The notes under the pieces: model-generated
Seen by the model: the letters and a program-made list of their open reading frames with translations, nothing else
What the model was told of the DNA's origin: nothing
Databases searched by the model: none
Assembly (NCBI GenBank): GCA_035606695.1
Contig: DATNEW010000015.1
Span: forward strand, 1 to 64,000
Direction of reading: 5' to 3'
Length of the DNA stretch: 64,000 nucleotides
Source: Gemmatimonadaceae bacterium
GTDB lineage: Bacteria; Gemmatimonadota; Gemmatimonadetes; Gemmatimonadales; Gemmatimonadaceae
Part shown: piece by piece, positions 18,358-26,904 of the stretch
Position numbering within the stretch: the first letter of the stretch is position 1
Layout of the letters: each line of letters opens with the position of its first letter
Translations under genes and position numbers: made by a program

Positions 18358-18693
18358 TCACACCTCCTGGAGGCGAATGAGCGCGGTGATGGCGGTGGCG
18401 AGGCGATCCCAGTGCTTCGCCTCGAGCTGCAGTTGTTTGCGGCCGGCGCGTGTGAGCGAGTAAAACTTCGCGCGGCGGTTGTTTTCGCTGGGCCGCCATT
18501 CGGCGCTGACCCACCCTTCCTGCTCGAGCTTGTGCAGGGCGGGGTAGAGCGAGCCGTCGCTCACTTGCAGGATCTCGGCGGAGAGTTGCTTGAGCCTGAG
18601 GCCGATGGACCAGCCGTTCATGGGCTCGAGCGCGAGCATCTTGAGGATGAGGAGGTCCAGGGTGCCCTGGACGAGATCGTTGGGCTTGCTCAT
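18358..18693 (-). CDS. PadR-family transcriptional regulator of the downstream ADOP permease
   Basis: A 111-residue winged-helix protein with the PadR signature: LVQGTLDLLILKMLALEPMNGWSIGLRLKQLS, then QVSDGSLYPALHKLEQEGWVSAEWRPSENNRRAKFYSLTRAGRKQL, and a short dimerising C-terminal helix. It is nearly colinear with the regulator at 53072. Such regulators typically repress their own operon. The upstream region contains a direct repeat, CCCTCGGTta/CCCTCGGTaa, at 18709 and 18741, spaced by about three helical turns, which could be part of its operator (inference). Confidence 0.93.
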   Translation of the reverse strand: MSKPNDLVQGTLDLLILKMLALEPMNGWSIGLRLKQLSAEILQVSDGSLYPALHKLEQEGWVSAEWRPSENNRRAKFYSLTRAGRKQLQLEAKHWDRLATAITALIRLQEV

Positions 18694-18834
18694 GGCGGTT
18701 GGCTCGTTCCCTCGGTTACCGATATGAGTACAAGGAGGACCCCTCGGTAAGCAAGAGGAGGGTTATCGGGCCGTACGGGCCGGGGACCATTGAGTTTCAG
18801 GCCGGCCGGCAGAATGTTTCTGTACGCGCCGAAC

Positions 18835-18930
18835 GTCAGATCTGGTCAGATTCTGTCGTGGTGCCATCCGTCGCCGGCCAACACCTGTCACGACGACCAC
18901 GTCCGACCAGATCTGACCAGATCCGTACGA
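18835..18930. repeat. Imperfect palindromic repeat, family 2, copy 1
   Basis: A long imperfect inverted repeat whose arms contain GATCTGGTCAGATTCTGT (18839-18856) and CCAGATCTGACCAGATCC (18907-18924). The 18-nt word ACAGAATCTGACCAGATC (minus strand at 18839-18856) recurs exactly at 61741-61758. It sits between the PadR gene's divergent upstream region and the DUF1801 gene, ending about 20 bp before that gene's start, so it may shape its expression. Confidence 0.65.
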
Positions 18931-18949
18931 CATTCCGAAAAACTTCCGT

Positions 18950-19444
18950 ATGCCGAGCAAGTCACGCGCAACCGCGAAGGCCCCTCGCCCGACCACCGTG
19001 GCCGCCTACCTCGCCTCGCTCACGCCGGACAAGCGCACCGTGATCGACGAAGCCCGCGCGTTTGTCCACAAGCATCTCCCGAAGGGTTATGCCGAGTTCA
19101 TGAACTGGGGCGTGATCAACTGGGGAATCCCGTTCGAAGAATTTTCCAGCACGCACAACGGCCAGCCGCTGAGCTACGTCGGCCTCGGCGCGAAGAAGAG
19201 CTACAACTCGCTTTATTTGATGGGCGTCTTCGACAGCGCGACGGGCGAGTACACGTCGCCGTTTTCGCAGACGCTGCTCGTCGACGCGTTCAAGAAGGCC
19301 GGAAAGCGGCTCGACATGGGGAAGTGCTGCCTGCATTTCAAGACGCTCGATGATCTCGAGCTCACGTCGATTGCGAACGTGATCGCGATGTCGACGCCGA
19401 AGGAGTACGTCGCGTACTACAAGCGGAAGAAAGGGCTCGAGTAA
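18950..19444 (+). CDS. DUF1801 (YdhG-like) domain protein
   Basis: A 164-residue protein with a short basic N-terminus (KSRATAKAPRPTTVAAYLASL) and then a DUF1801-type domain: PDKRTVIDEARAFVHKHLPKGYAEFMNWGVINWGIPF, PLSYVGLGAKKSYNSLYLMGVF and KRLDMGKCCLHFKTLDDLELTSIANVIA. Proteins of this small alpha+beta family are soluble and of uncertain function; an iron-chaperone-like frataxin resemblance has been proposed for some. The gene is isolated. The upstream palindrome at 18835-18930 leaves very little space for a promoter outside it. Confidence 0.85.
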   Translation: MPSKSRATAKAPRPTTVAAYLASLTPDKRTVIDEARAFVHKHLPKGYAEFMNWGVINWGIPFEEFSSTHNGQPLSYVGLGAKKSYNSLYLMGVFDSATGEYTSPFSQTLLVDAFKKAGKRLDMGKCCLHFKTLDDLELTSIANVIAMSTPKEYVAYYKRKKGLE

Positions 19445-19451
19445 CGCGACC

Positions 19452-20072
19452 ATGCGCTGTTGTTATCGCATTCTCGCGCTCTCGGCTCTGCTCGGCCTTG
19501 CGGGCAGTCAGTCCTGCGACGCACAGGACCGGCGTTGGTTCGTCGTCGGTGGCGGAGCGACGCTGCGCGATACCCGCGACTATTTCGCCGCTCGTCCGGC
19601 CGGCTTTGCCGGGACACTGGCGTTCGAATTCGTCAATTCAGCGAAGAACGCCGTTCGAGTGGCGCTTTCCGGCTCGACGTTTTCGGATGAGCTCCTCGTC
19701 ATACCGGGACTCGACCGGATTTCATCCGGCTCAGGACGGCTCGGAAATTTCATTCCTGCATCGCGACTGTCGTGGGATCCGAATCTGACCGGTCATAGCG
19801 ACTTGTGGACTCTCTCGATCGGCGCGGAGTATCGCAGGTATGTGTCGTCGGACGAGAACGGAGCATTTGTCGGTGCCGGTCTCGGTGCCATACATCTCGA
19901 GGTGCGGAACGAAGCCGTCGGTCCACCGTTTGTGAGTGGGAGCTTGGGGTATGTCGTCAGGGTCGGCGAGAGCCTGCGAGCGTCGCTCGAGAGCGGCGTT
20001 CAGTGGGTCGCCGCATCAAAATCTCCGCGCTACTTCATACCCGTGCTGGTGTCTCTTGGCTTCGGCTACTGA
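19452..20072 (+). CDS. Predicted outer-membrane beta-barrel protein
   Basis: A 206-residue protein with a signal peptide (MRCCYRILALSALLGLAGSQSCDAQ). The rest alternates polar and hydrophobic residues with turn-rich segments (WFVVGGGATLRDTRDYF, DLWTLSIGAEYRRYV, AFVGAGLGAIHLEV, VSGSLGYVVRVGESLRASLESGVQWV) and ends IPVLVSLGFGY, a C-terminal aromatic as expected of barrels recognised by BamA. About eight strands are likely. It follows the DUF1801 gene by only 7 bp, so the two may share a transcript. Function unknown; opacity-like or OmpA-like barrels are the closest general match. Confidence 0.75.
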   Translation: MRCCYRILALSALLGLAGSQSCDAQDRRWFVVGGGATLRDTRDYFAARPAGFAGTLAFEFVNSAKNAVRVALSGSTFSDELLVIPGLDRISSGSGRLGNFIPASRLSWDPNLTGHSDLWTLSIGAEYRRYVSSDENGAFVGAGLGAIHLEVRNEAVGPPFVSGSLGYVVRVGESLRASLESGVQWVAASKSPRYFIPVLVSLGFGY

Positions 20073-20166
20073 TCGAACATTCGCGTTGTCTGTTCGTGTC
20101 ACCCGTGGCGCCGGAAACTGTTCCGGCGGTCGTGCAGCATTCGGGTGACGGATCGGCAGCGGGTCA

Positions 20167-20454
20167 TCAGTGCGATTCACTCCTCGCGCGATTCGCTCGC
20201 GTACCACGCTGCATCACGACGACACCCATCCACGCGAGCAGCGCGCCGGCGGACGCGGACGCGACGCGCCAGCCGCCCGGTAAAACGACGCCCCATGTCG
20301 CGACAACAACCGCGAGTGAGCCAAGCGTTTGATAGCGATACGTCGCGTGATCGATGAGCCGTCGCCGCCGTTTGGAGGTAGACCACGCGAGCTGGATCAC
20401 TCCCAGACATTCGACGACCATCGCGATCTTCGTCCAGATTGCCAGATTCAGCAT
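20167..20454 (-). CDS. Small membrane protein, unknown function
   Basis: A 95-residue protein (MLNLAIWTKIAMVVECLGVIQLAW...) with one N-terminal and two further hydrophobic segments (LGSLAVVVATWGVVLPGG; SAGALLAWMGVVVMQ) and a basic loop SKRRRRLIDH between them. The start lies about 125 bp from the divergent PadR gene. I do not recognise it. An alternative plus-strand frame over the same interval has no credible content. Confidence 0.5.
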   Translation of the reverse strand: MLNLAIWTKIAMVVECLGVIQLAWSTSKRRRRLIDHATYRYQTLGSLAVVVATWGVVLPGGWRVASASAGALLAWMGVVVMQRGTRANRARSESH

Positions 20455-20562
20455 GTCACGGTCCTCTATGGACTACCGGCGTCGAATTCGTCTTGGGCGT
20501 TCGCCGCTCCGTCCTGCCGAATCGACCAACAGCACCCGCGCGTCCCTTGCGGAATCGTGATT

Positions 20563-20581
20563 TGTTCTACAAGATAGAACA
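20563..20581. promoter_or_regulatory. Palindrome abutting the PadR start codon (likely autoregulatory operator)
   Basis: TGTTCTA (20563-20569), a CAAGA spacer, and TAGAACA (20575-20581) form a perfect 7-bp inverted repeat. The last base of the right arm is the A of the PadR ATG. PadR dimers bind short palindromes over their own promoters, so this is a good candidate operator; a transcript starting here would be nearly leaderless. Confidence 0.6.
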
Positions 20582-20919
20582 TGCCCGCCACCCTCGCCAC
20601 CCTCGGCTCCCTCGAGCTCACCATCCTTCTCGCCGTCGCCCGCCTGTGCGACGACGCCTACGGACTCTCCATCCGCCGCGACGTCTCCGACCGCACGGGC
20701 CGAGACTACTCCGTCGGTGCCATCTACACCACCCTCGAGCGGCTCGAGACGAAAGGGTTCGTCTCGTCGCGCACGACATCTCCGACACCGACACGCGGCG
20801 GACGCTCGCGCCGACAGTTCACCGTGACCGCGGCCGGCCGCCGCGCCATTCGCGACGCCGAGCGGATGGCGCGATCCGTGTGGGCGGGAATCGGTCGTCC
20901 TACGCCGGAGCCGGCATGA
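20581..20919 (+). CDS. PadR-family transcriptional regulator
   Basis: A 112-residue winged-helix regulator: LGSLELTILLAVARLCDDAYGLSIRRDVSDRTGRDYSVGAIYTTLERLETKGFVSSR, then the wing RGGRSRRQFTVTAAGRRAI. It lacks the NNRRAKFY wing of the two ADOP-linked PadR proteins in this window, so it is a different subgroup. Its stop overlaps the start of the next gene (ATGA at 20916-20919), which implies coupling with the membrane protein. A palindrome at 20563-20581 directly precedes the start. Confidence 0.92.
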   Translation: MPATLATLGSLELTILLAVARLCDDAYGLSIRRDVSDRTGRDYSVGAIYTTLERLETKGFVSSRTTSPTPTRGGRSRRQFTVTAAGRRAIRDAERMARSVWAGIGRPTPEPA

Positions 20920-21596
20920 ACAAAAACCTGAATATGAACTTGGACATGAACGCCCCACGCGGCGCCGAACGCGTCCTGCAATCACTCGGCGCAACGCGCG
21001 AATTCTCTGACGAAGTGCTCGGTGATTTGGCTGAGGAGTACGTGCTACGCGTCCGATGGGACGGCGAGCGCGCGGCGCGGTTCTGGTATTACCGCGAATG
21101 CGTTCGCGTCGCGCCGTATCTCTTTCGCGATCGCTGGCGGCGTCGCTCGTGGCTCGACGTCGGTGACGCGGTCCATGCGTTTCTCTGGAGCTCCGTGAGC
21201 CTGTGGGTGTTCGAGAAGCTCATGCATCGTGCGGTACACAATTTTGTCGTCGCCGCCGAACGGACGCGCTGGTGGGCCGTCATGCCCGCGTTCATGCTCG
21301 CATGGACACTCGCCGACGGACTTGTCGGCGGATATGTCGCCGCGTGGACGAGCCGTCGGGCGAAGCTGGTAAACAGCCTGGTTTGCGGCGCGGTCTGGGG
21401 CAGCGTCATGATCGTCTCATACGCCTGGCTTTTTCCGGAAATCCGCCGGTACGGATACGGTCCGTCTCCCGCCCACTTCGCGTTGAACGTTGCCACGATG
21501 CTCTTGGGCGTCGCCTTGGGCGCGATCCTTCGCGTCGCGCGCCACGATTCGCACCACGACCATGACAATTCGCGAACCTTCGCGCTAGACGATTGA
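20916..21596 (+). CDS. Membrane protein with permease-prefix-type N-terminus
   Basis: The ATG at 20916 overlaps the PadR stop; the frame is open far upstream but that part lies over the regulator. The 226-residue protein opens with a hydrophilic domain (LGATREFSDEVLGDLAEEYVLRVRWDGERAARFWYYRECVRVAPYLF) that matches the GDL-x-EEY prefix domain found before some ADOP permeases. About four TM segments follow instead of the MacB/FtsX modules. The C-terminus is histidine-rich (ARHDSHHDHDN). It looks like a reduced PadR-linked cousin of ADOP proteins with the transport part missing. Function unknown. Confidence 0.7.
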   Translation: MNKNLNMNLDMNAPRGAERVLQSLGATREFSDEVLGDLAEEYVLRVRWDGERAARFWYYRECVRVAPYLFRDRWRRRSWLDVGDAVHAFLWSSVSLWVFEKLMHRAVHNFVVAAERTRWWAVMPAFMLAWTLADGLVGGYVAAWTSRRAKLVNSLVCGAVWGSVMIVSYAWLFPEIRRYGYGPSPAHFALNVATMLLGVALGAILRVARHDSHHDHDNSRTFALDD

Positions 21597-21664
21597 CCGT
21601 AGCGCGCGCCCGCGCGCGCGTGCAGATTGGGCCCTCCCCACACGCATCTTCAACGAGGGTCCCC

Positions 21665-24600
21665 ATGTTCCGCTCCCTTCGTCGCCTCGCTACGCTCGCG
21701 ACGCCCGCGACGCCCGCGGCGCTCGTGGCAGTTACGCTCGTACCCGCCGCGATCCTGATCGCTCAGGGTCCACCCATGTCGCCCGCGGCGAATGCCGCGA
21801 ATGCAGCGCGCAACACGCTGCCGCTCAAGGTGGCGCGCACCGACACCTTCACGACGTCGAAGGGGACGTGGATCTCGCTCGACGTCTCGCCCGACGGGCA
21901 GACGATCGTGTTCGACATGCTCGGCCACATCTATACAATGCCCATCATGGGCGGCAAAGCCGTCGCGCTCACGAGCGGCCTTGCGTACGACGCGCAACCG
22001 CGCTTTTCGCCCGACGGAAAGCGCATCGTGTTCGTGTCCGACCGCAGCGGGGGCGACAACCTGTGGCTCATGTCGCTCGACAAATCGGACACCGTGCAGC
22101 TGACCAAGGGCAACGACAATCTCTACGTGTCGCCCGAGTGGACGCCCGACGGCAAGTACGTCGTCGCGTCGAAGTCGGGCGGGCTGGGCGGCGTGGCGAA
22201 GCTCTGGCTGTACAACGTCGACGGCGGCACCGGCGTTCCGCTGCTCCGCGATTCGCCGCCGCAGCTCAAGACGCTCGGCGCCGCGTTCGGCAATAACGGA
22301 CGCTACATTTGGTATGCGGCGCGCCAGGGCGACTGGCAGTACAACTCCGTCGGCGCGCAGTTCGAGCTCCAGGTCTACGATCGCGAGAACGGCAAGACCT
22401 CGCAGATGTCGACGCGCATCGGCTCGGCGTTCCGGCCGGCGCTCTCGCCCGACGGCAAGTATCTCGTCTACGCGACGCGTCAGGACACGAAGACCGGCCT
22501 CCGCATTAGAGATCTCGAAACACAGCGCGAAGAGTGGCTCGCCTACCCGGTGCAGCGCGACGAGATCGAATCGCGCTCGCCGCTCGATGCGTATCCCGGC
22601 TACTCGTTCACGCCGGACTCGAAGGCGATCGTCGTCACGTATGGCGGTGAGATCTGGCGCGTGCCGGTGGACCATAGCGCGCCGGCGAAGATTCCGTTCA
22701 CGGCGAACGTGAAGATCGAGATGGGACCGGAGGTGCGCTTCGCGTACCGCGTGGACACCGCCGCGACGTTCAAGTCGCATCAGGTGCGCGACATCGCGCC
22801 CTCCCCCGACGGCAAGAAGCTCGCGTTCACGTCGCTCGACCGCGTGTACGTCATGGATATGCCGAGTGGCGCGCCGGTGCGCGTGTCGAACGCGAACGTC
22901 GGTGAGTTCGGGCCGATCTGGTCGCCGGATTCCAAGTCGCTCGCGTGGGTGACGTGGAGTGATCAGGCGGGCGGACAGGTGATGCGCGCAACGTGGGGCG
23001 CGCGCGCCGGACAGCCGGCGATTACACAACTCTCACGCACCGCGGGATTGTACTCGGATCTCGCGTGGTCGCCGGCCGGCGATCGCATCGTGATGACGCG
23101 CGCCGCCGCGCGCGAGATGCAGGACGCCGGCGCCGCGTTCTTCGGCCCGGCCGCGGCGGACTTCGTGTGGATGCCCGCGACGGGCGGCAACGCCACGCTG
23201 ATCATGCCGGCCGCCGGACTCGGCAACCCGCACTTCACGACGAATCCCGATCGCATCTACGCATACGGCCCGCGCGACGGACTCGTGTCGTTCCGCTGGG
23301 ACGGCACGGACATGCGCTCGCACATCAAGGTCACGGGCCCGATGCCGACGATGGGCACCGTCCCCGGCGGCGCGACGACGCTCGATGCTGGTCTCGTGGA
23401 GGAGTCGGCGAAGTACTGGAATGGCGGACGCGCCGCGCACGTCGTGCTCGGCGACGATCCGACGGAGCCCAACCCGATTCCGCAGGCGCCGCCCGCGTCG
23501 CTCGTCATGATGTCGCCCACGGGCGACCAGGCGATCGCCGTCGTGGGCATGAACATCTACACCGTGACGGTGCCGCTCGTCGGCACCACGCCGCCGACGG
23601 TGTCGGTCGCGAATCCGGCGAACGCGGTGATGCCGGTCAAGCTGCTGAATGAAATTGGCGGTGAGTTTCCGACGTGGACGGCCGACGGCAAGCACATCAT
23701 GTGGGCGCTCGCCAACGCGGTGTGGACGTACGATCTCGACCGCGCGAAGGTCGTTGAGGATTCTCTAAAGGCCGACGCGCGCGCCAAGGTCATCGCCCGG
23801 CTGCGCGACAGTGCCGTGGTGGCGCAGGCAGGCGCCCCGCCGGCGGCCGCCGTGGCGAGCGGAGCGAAGCCCGACAGCGCGAAGACGGACTCCGCGAAGA
23901 AGGACAAGCCCGGCTACAAGGCGGCCGAAATGCGCATCACGGTGATGGCCGACCGCGACACGCCGCGCAGCACGATTCTGCTTCGCGGCGGCCGCGCCAT
24001 CACGATGAAGGGACACGAGATCATCGACAACGCCGACGTGCTGGTGCGCGACAATCGCATTGTCGCGATTGGTCCGCGCGGCAGCGTGCAGGCGCCGTTG
24101 GATGCGCATGTCATCGACGTCACGGGCAAGACCGTGATGCCCGGGTTCGTCGACACGCACTACCATCCGCAGTGGCTGACACCGAACGTGCACAGCAACC
24201 AGGTCTGGCAGTATCTGGCCGAGCTGGCGTACGGCACGACGACGACGCGCGATCCGCAGACGGCGACGACCGACTTCCTGTCGTACGGCGATCGCGTGGA
24301 GACGGGCGAGATGGTGGGGCCGCGCATCTACACGACCGGCCCGGGCGTGTTCTCGAGCGAGCAGATCCGCGACCTGGACCACGCGCGGTCGATCCTCAAG
24401 AAGTATTCAGAGTATTATGATACCAAAACGCTAAAGATGTACATGACGGGCAACCGCCAGCAGCGCGAGTGGGTGATCATGGCGGCGAAGGAGCTGGGGC
24501 TCATGCCGACGACCGAGGGCGGCCTGGACTACAAGCTCAACATCACGCATGGGCTCGACGGCTATCCGGGCATCGAGCACACGCTGCCGATCACGCCGAA

Positions 24601-25246
24601 GTTCGCCGACGTGTTCGAGTGGTACAAGGCGACGCAGGTGACCAACTCGCCGACGCTCATCGTCGAATACGGCGGACCGTTCGGCGAAGGCTGGTTCTAC
24701 CAGAGCGAAGATCTCGTGCACGACGCCAAGCTGAATCACTTCACGCATCCGGTGGACATCGCCACCAAGATTCGCCGTCGCGGCCAGGGCAACGCGCCTG
24801 GACCGGCGGGCTTCGCCGTGAAGGAAGAGTACGCGATGTGGCAGCACGCGCAGGACGTCGCGAAGACGGTGGCGGCCGGCGGCCGCATCGGCGTCGGCAG
24901 CCACGGCCAGCTCCAGGGACTCGGCATGCATTGGGAGATCTGGCTGCTGCAGAGCGGTGGTCTGTCGGAGCACGACGCGCTGCGTGCGGCCACGATCGTC
25001 GGGGCCCAGGGGATCGGGATGGGCCAGGATCTAGGCTCGCTCGAACCGGGCAAGCTCGCGGACATTCTCGTTCTCGATCGCGACCCGCTGACGAACATCC
25101 GCAACACGAACTCGATCAGTCTCGTGATGAAGAATGGGCGCGTGTACGATGCGAATACGCTCGATGAAGTGTATCCGCGCCAACGGAAGTTGCCGCAACA
25201 GCAGTGGATGACCGGCGCGCCGGCGGCGAGCGCGGGAATTCGGTAA
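21665..25246 (+). CDS. Exported TolB-like beta-propeller / amidohydrolase fusion
   Basis: The ATG at 21665 starts a signal peptide (FRSLRRLATLATPATPAALVAVTLVPAAIL); the frame is open slightly upstream. The 1193-residue protein has an N-terminal propeller of PD40/TolB-type repeats (WISLDVSPDGQTIVFDMLGHIYTM, PRFSPDGKRIVFVSDRSGGDNLWLM, and others to about residue 700). An amidohydrolase domain from about residue 780 follows: VDTHYHPQWL (HxH metal ligands), GSHGQLQGLGMHWEI, and GQDLGSLEPGKLADILVLDRDPL. Predicted to hydrolyse amide or peptide-like bonds in the periplasm, like other Tricorn-propeller amidohydrolases. Substrate unknown. The gene is monocistronic; the short AT-rich patch near 24400-24440 is a codon-choice oddity without frame disruption. 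Confidence 0.92.
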   Translation: MFRSLRRLATLATPATPAALVAVTLVPAAILIAQGPPMSPAANAANAARNTLPLKVARTDTFTTSKGTWISLDVSPDGQTIVFDMLGHIYTMPIMGGKAVALTSGLAYDAQPRFSPDGKRIVFVSDRSGGDNLWLMSLDKSDTVQLTKGNDNLYVSPEWTPDGKYVVASKSGGLGGVAKLWLYNVDGGTGVPLLRDSPPQLKTLGAAFGNNGRYIWYAARQGDWQYNSVGAQFELQVYDRENGKTSQMSTRIGSAFRPALSPDGKYLVYATRQDTKTGLRIRDLETQREEWLAYPVQRDEIESRSPLDAYPGYSFTPDSKAIVVTYGGEIWRVPVDHSAPAKIPFTANVKIEMGPEVRFAYRVDTAATFKSHQVRDIAPSPDGKKLAFTSLDRVYVMDMPSGAPVRVSNANVGEFGPIWSPDSKSLAWVTWSDQAGGQVMRATWGARAGQPAITQLSRTAGLYSDLAWSPAGDRIVMTRAAAREMQDAGAAFFGPAAADFVWMPATGGNATLIMPAAGLGNPHFTTNPDRIYAYGPRDGLVSFRWDGTDMRSHIKVTGPMPTMGTVPGGATTLDAGLVEESAKYWNGGRAAHVVLGDDPTEPNPIPQAPPASLVMMSPTGDQAIAVVGMNIYTVTVPLVGTTPPTVSVANPANAVMPVKLLNEIGGEFPTWTADGKHIMWALANAVWTYDLDRAKVVEDSLKADARAKVIARLRDSAVVAQAGAPPAAAVASGAKPDSAKTDSAKKDKPGYKAAEMRITVMADRDTPRSTILLRGGRAITMKGHEIIDNADVLVRDNRIVAIGPRGSVQAPLDAHVIDVTGKTVMPGFVDTHYHPQWLTPNVHSNQVWQYLAELAYGTTTTRDPQTATTDFLSYGDRVETGEMVGPRIYTTGPGVFSSEQIRDLDHARSILKKYSEYYDTKTLKMYMTGNRQQREWVIMAAKELGLMPTTEGGLDYKLNITHGLDGYPGIEHTLPITPKFADVFEWYKATQVTNSPTLIVEYGGPFGEGWFYQSEDLVHDAKLNHFTHPVDIATKIRRRGQGNAPGPAGFAVKEEYAMWQHAQDVAKTVAAGGRIGVGSHGQLQGLGMHWEIWLLQSGGLSEHDALRAATIVGAQGIGMGQDLGSLEPGKLADILVLDRDPLTNIRNTNSISLVMKNGRVYDANTLDEVYPRQRKLPQQQWMTGAPAASAGIR

Positions 25247-25258
25247 GTAACTTCCCGT

Positions 25259-25377
25259 TGTCATTCTGAGCGAGCGAAGCGAGTCGAAGGACCCCCATCC
25301 CGACGGAGGACCTCTCCGTAGTGAAGGGTGTCCTTCGACTCCCCTTCGCTTCGCTCAGGGTCGCTCGGGATGACAAG
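25259..25377. repeat. Palindromic intergenic repeat, family 1
   Basis: The element starts TTGTCATTCTGAGCGAGCG and ends CGCTCGGGATGACAA, with long internal inverted segments (GAGTCGAAGGACCCCC against GTCCTTCGACTCCCC). It follows the amidohydrolase gene. Equivalent copies with the same ends are at 45741, 52874, 60222 and 63777. The RNA would fold into a long hairpin. Confidence 0.8.
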
Positions 25378-25520
25378 AGTATCTAGAAAGGCCTAGATCC
25401 TTCGCGTCCCGCGAACTGCATCCTTCGGCCTGCTCCCTGCATCCGAATTGAATCCTTCGGTTTATTGTCCCGAAGGAGCGCCCGCCCAACGTTGCTTGCC
25501 CCGGCGATGCCGCCTGACGA

Positions 25521-26879
25521 GTGACCGACGGCCGAGAGCGCATGAAGCAGCACCTGGTTGTAAAGCTGTACAAACGGTTGCGCGACGACGACGACATTCC
25601 GGACTGGCTCGACTTCATTCACGACAAGTCGTTCGTGAAGGAGCGGCTGGTGCCGGACTTCGATCGTGTGATGCGCGACGCGGGCGCGAAGTTCTGGGTC
25701 GTGAGCGAACACAAGCCCGCCGGCGAATACTGGACCGACGACGAAGTGCGGCACGGGCTGGATCGCGTCTATCGCGTCATTCTGCAGGACGACTACGACC
25801 TGCCGCCGGATCTCGTGGCGCGCATTCGCCTCGTACCGGGGGTCGAGGGAATCCACGATCTGGCAGTCGGCGAAGCGGACATCCCCACGCGGCCGACAGA
25901 CGGAGACGGCGGCGACGGCGGTACTCACCGCGGGCTCGCGATCGAGAGCTCGCTGCCCATGGGCCGCGCGGAAGAGATGATCGGGCTGGCGTATGCGCGC
26001 GCGATCACGCGCGGCCAGCCCGAAGTGCACATCGCCGTGCTCGACACGGGCGTCAACCTCGATCACCAGGAGCTCGAGGGGAAGCTCTTGCCCGGCGCCG
26101 ATTTCGTGGATCTCGAGGGTCTCGATACCACGGGATTCATCGGCGACTTCATGGGCTACGACGACGTGCCGGAGGATGAGGTCGGACACGGCACGCACGT
26201 TTCGGGGATCATCGCGGCGCGCGGCGTCGCGATGGACGAAGGCGTGGCGCCGGACTGTCGCATCATGCCGGTGCGCGTGCTCGCGACGATGAAGAGCGGC
26301 GACCGCCTCGTCGGCGCGGGGATCATCGACAACATCAACACCGGCATCAAGTGGGCGGTCGATCACGGCGCGCACGTCATCAACATGAGTTTAGGGATTC
26401 GTCATGCCGGCGGTGGATTGCCGCACGAGGACGTGATTCGCTACGCGCTCACGAAGAACGTCACCGTCGTCGCGGCGAGCGGCAATGACGGCACCGCGGA
26501 GCGCTACTATCCCGGCGCGCTGCCGGGAGTGATCGCGGTGGGCGCGGTCGACCCCTCCGGCGTCGTCACGCCGTTCACGTCGTATGGCGCGCCGATCACC
26601 GTCGTCGCGCCGGGCACGAACATCTACAGCTCGTTCGCGCACAACACCTATGCGGTCGCGTCGGGCACGTCGCAGGCGGCGCCGTTCGTGACCGGTGCGG
26701 TCGCGCTGCTGCACGCCTTTGCGCGGCAGGCGGGACGGCGCATCGGGTTTCGAGAAGTCACGCAAGTCCTGCGCAATACCGCCGACCGCGGCGACGCGCA
26801 GCTCCGCACCGAACGCGCGGGCTATGGTCTGATCAATCTCGCGGACGCACTCAAGCTGCTGGCCCATCAGTTCAACTAG
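25521..26879 (+). CDS. Subtilisin-like serine protease (S8), no signal peptide
   Basis: The start is the GTG at 25521, or the ATG at 25542 (MKQHLVVKL). The 452-residue protein has an N-terminal ~120-residue region resembling an I9-type propeptide (YRVILQDDYDLPPDLVARIRLVPGVEGIHDLAV). The S8 catalytic domain follows, with Asp175 (VLDTGV), His223 (GHGTHVSG), the oxyanion Asn322 (AASGNDG) and Ser384 (SGTSQAAPFV). No signal peptide is visible, so it is cytosolic unless exported by an unconventional route. It heads the nine-gene cluster at 25521-38456 and is followed after 25 bp by the next gene, which has its own AAGGGGA ribosome-binding site. The likely role is processing or activation of other cluster proteins; this is inference. 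Confidence 0.93.
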   Translation: MTDGRERMKQHLVVKLYKRLRDDDDIPDWLDFIHDKSFVKERLVPDFDRVMRDAGAKFWVVSEHKPAGEYWTDDEVRHGLDRVYRVILQDDYDLPPDLVARIRLVPGVEGIHDLAVGEADIPTRPTDGDGGDGGTHRGLAIESSLPMGRAEEMIGLAYARAITRGQPEVHIAVLDTGVNLDHQELEGKLLPGADFVDLEGLDTTGFIGDFMGYDDVPEDEVGHGTHVSGIIAARGVAMDEGVAPDCRIMPVRVLATMKSGDRLVGAGIIDNINTGIKWAVDHGAHVINMSLGIRHAGGGLPHEDVIRYALTKNVTVVAASGNDGTAERYYPGALPGVIAVGAVDPSGVVTPFTSYGAPITVVAPGTNIYSSFAHNTYAVASGTSQAAPFVTGAVALLHAFARQAGRRIGFREVTQVLRNTADRGDAQLRTERAGYGLINLADALKLLAHQFN

Positions 26880-26904
26880 CCGAGACGGGGAACAAGGGGA
26901 CAAC

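Noticed and set aside
18358-18760. Possible tandem duplication of PadR genes at 18 kb and 53 kb as a recent copy
   Set aside because: The proteins share the family signature, but the DNA has diverged throughout; ordinary paralogs.
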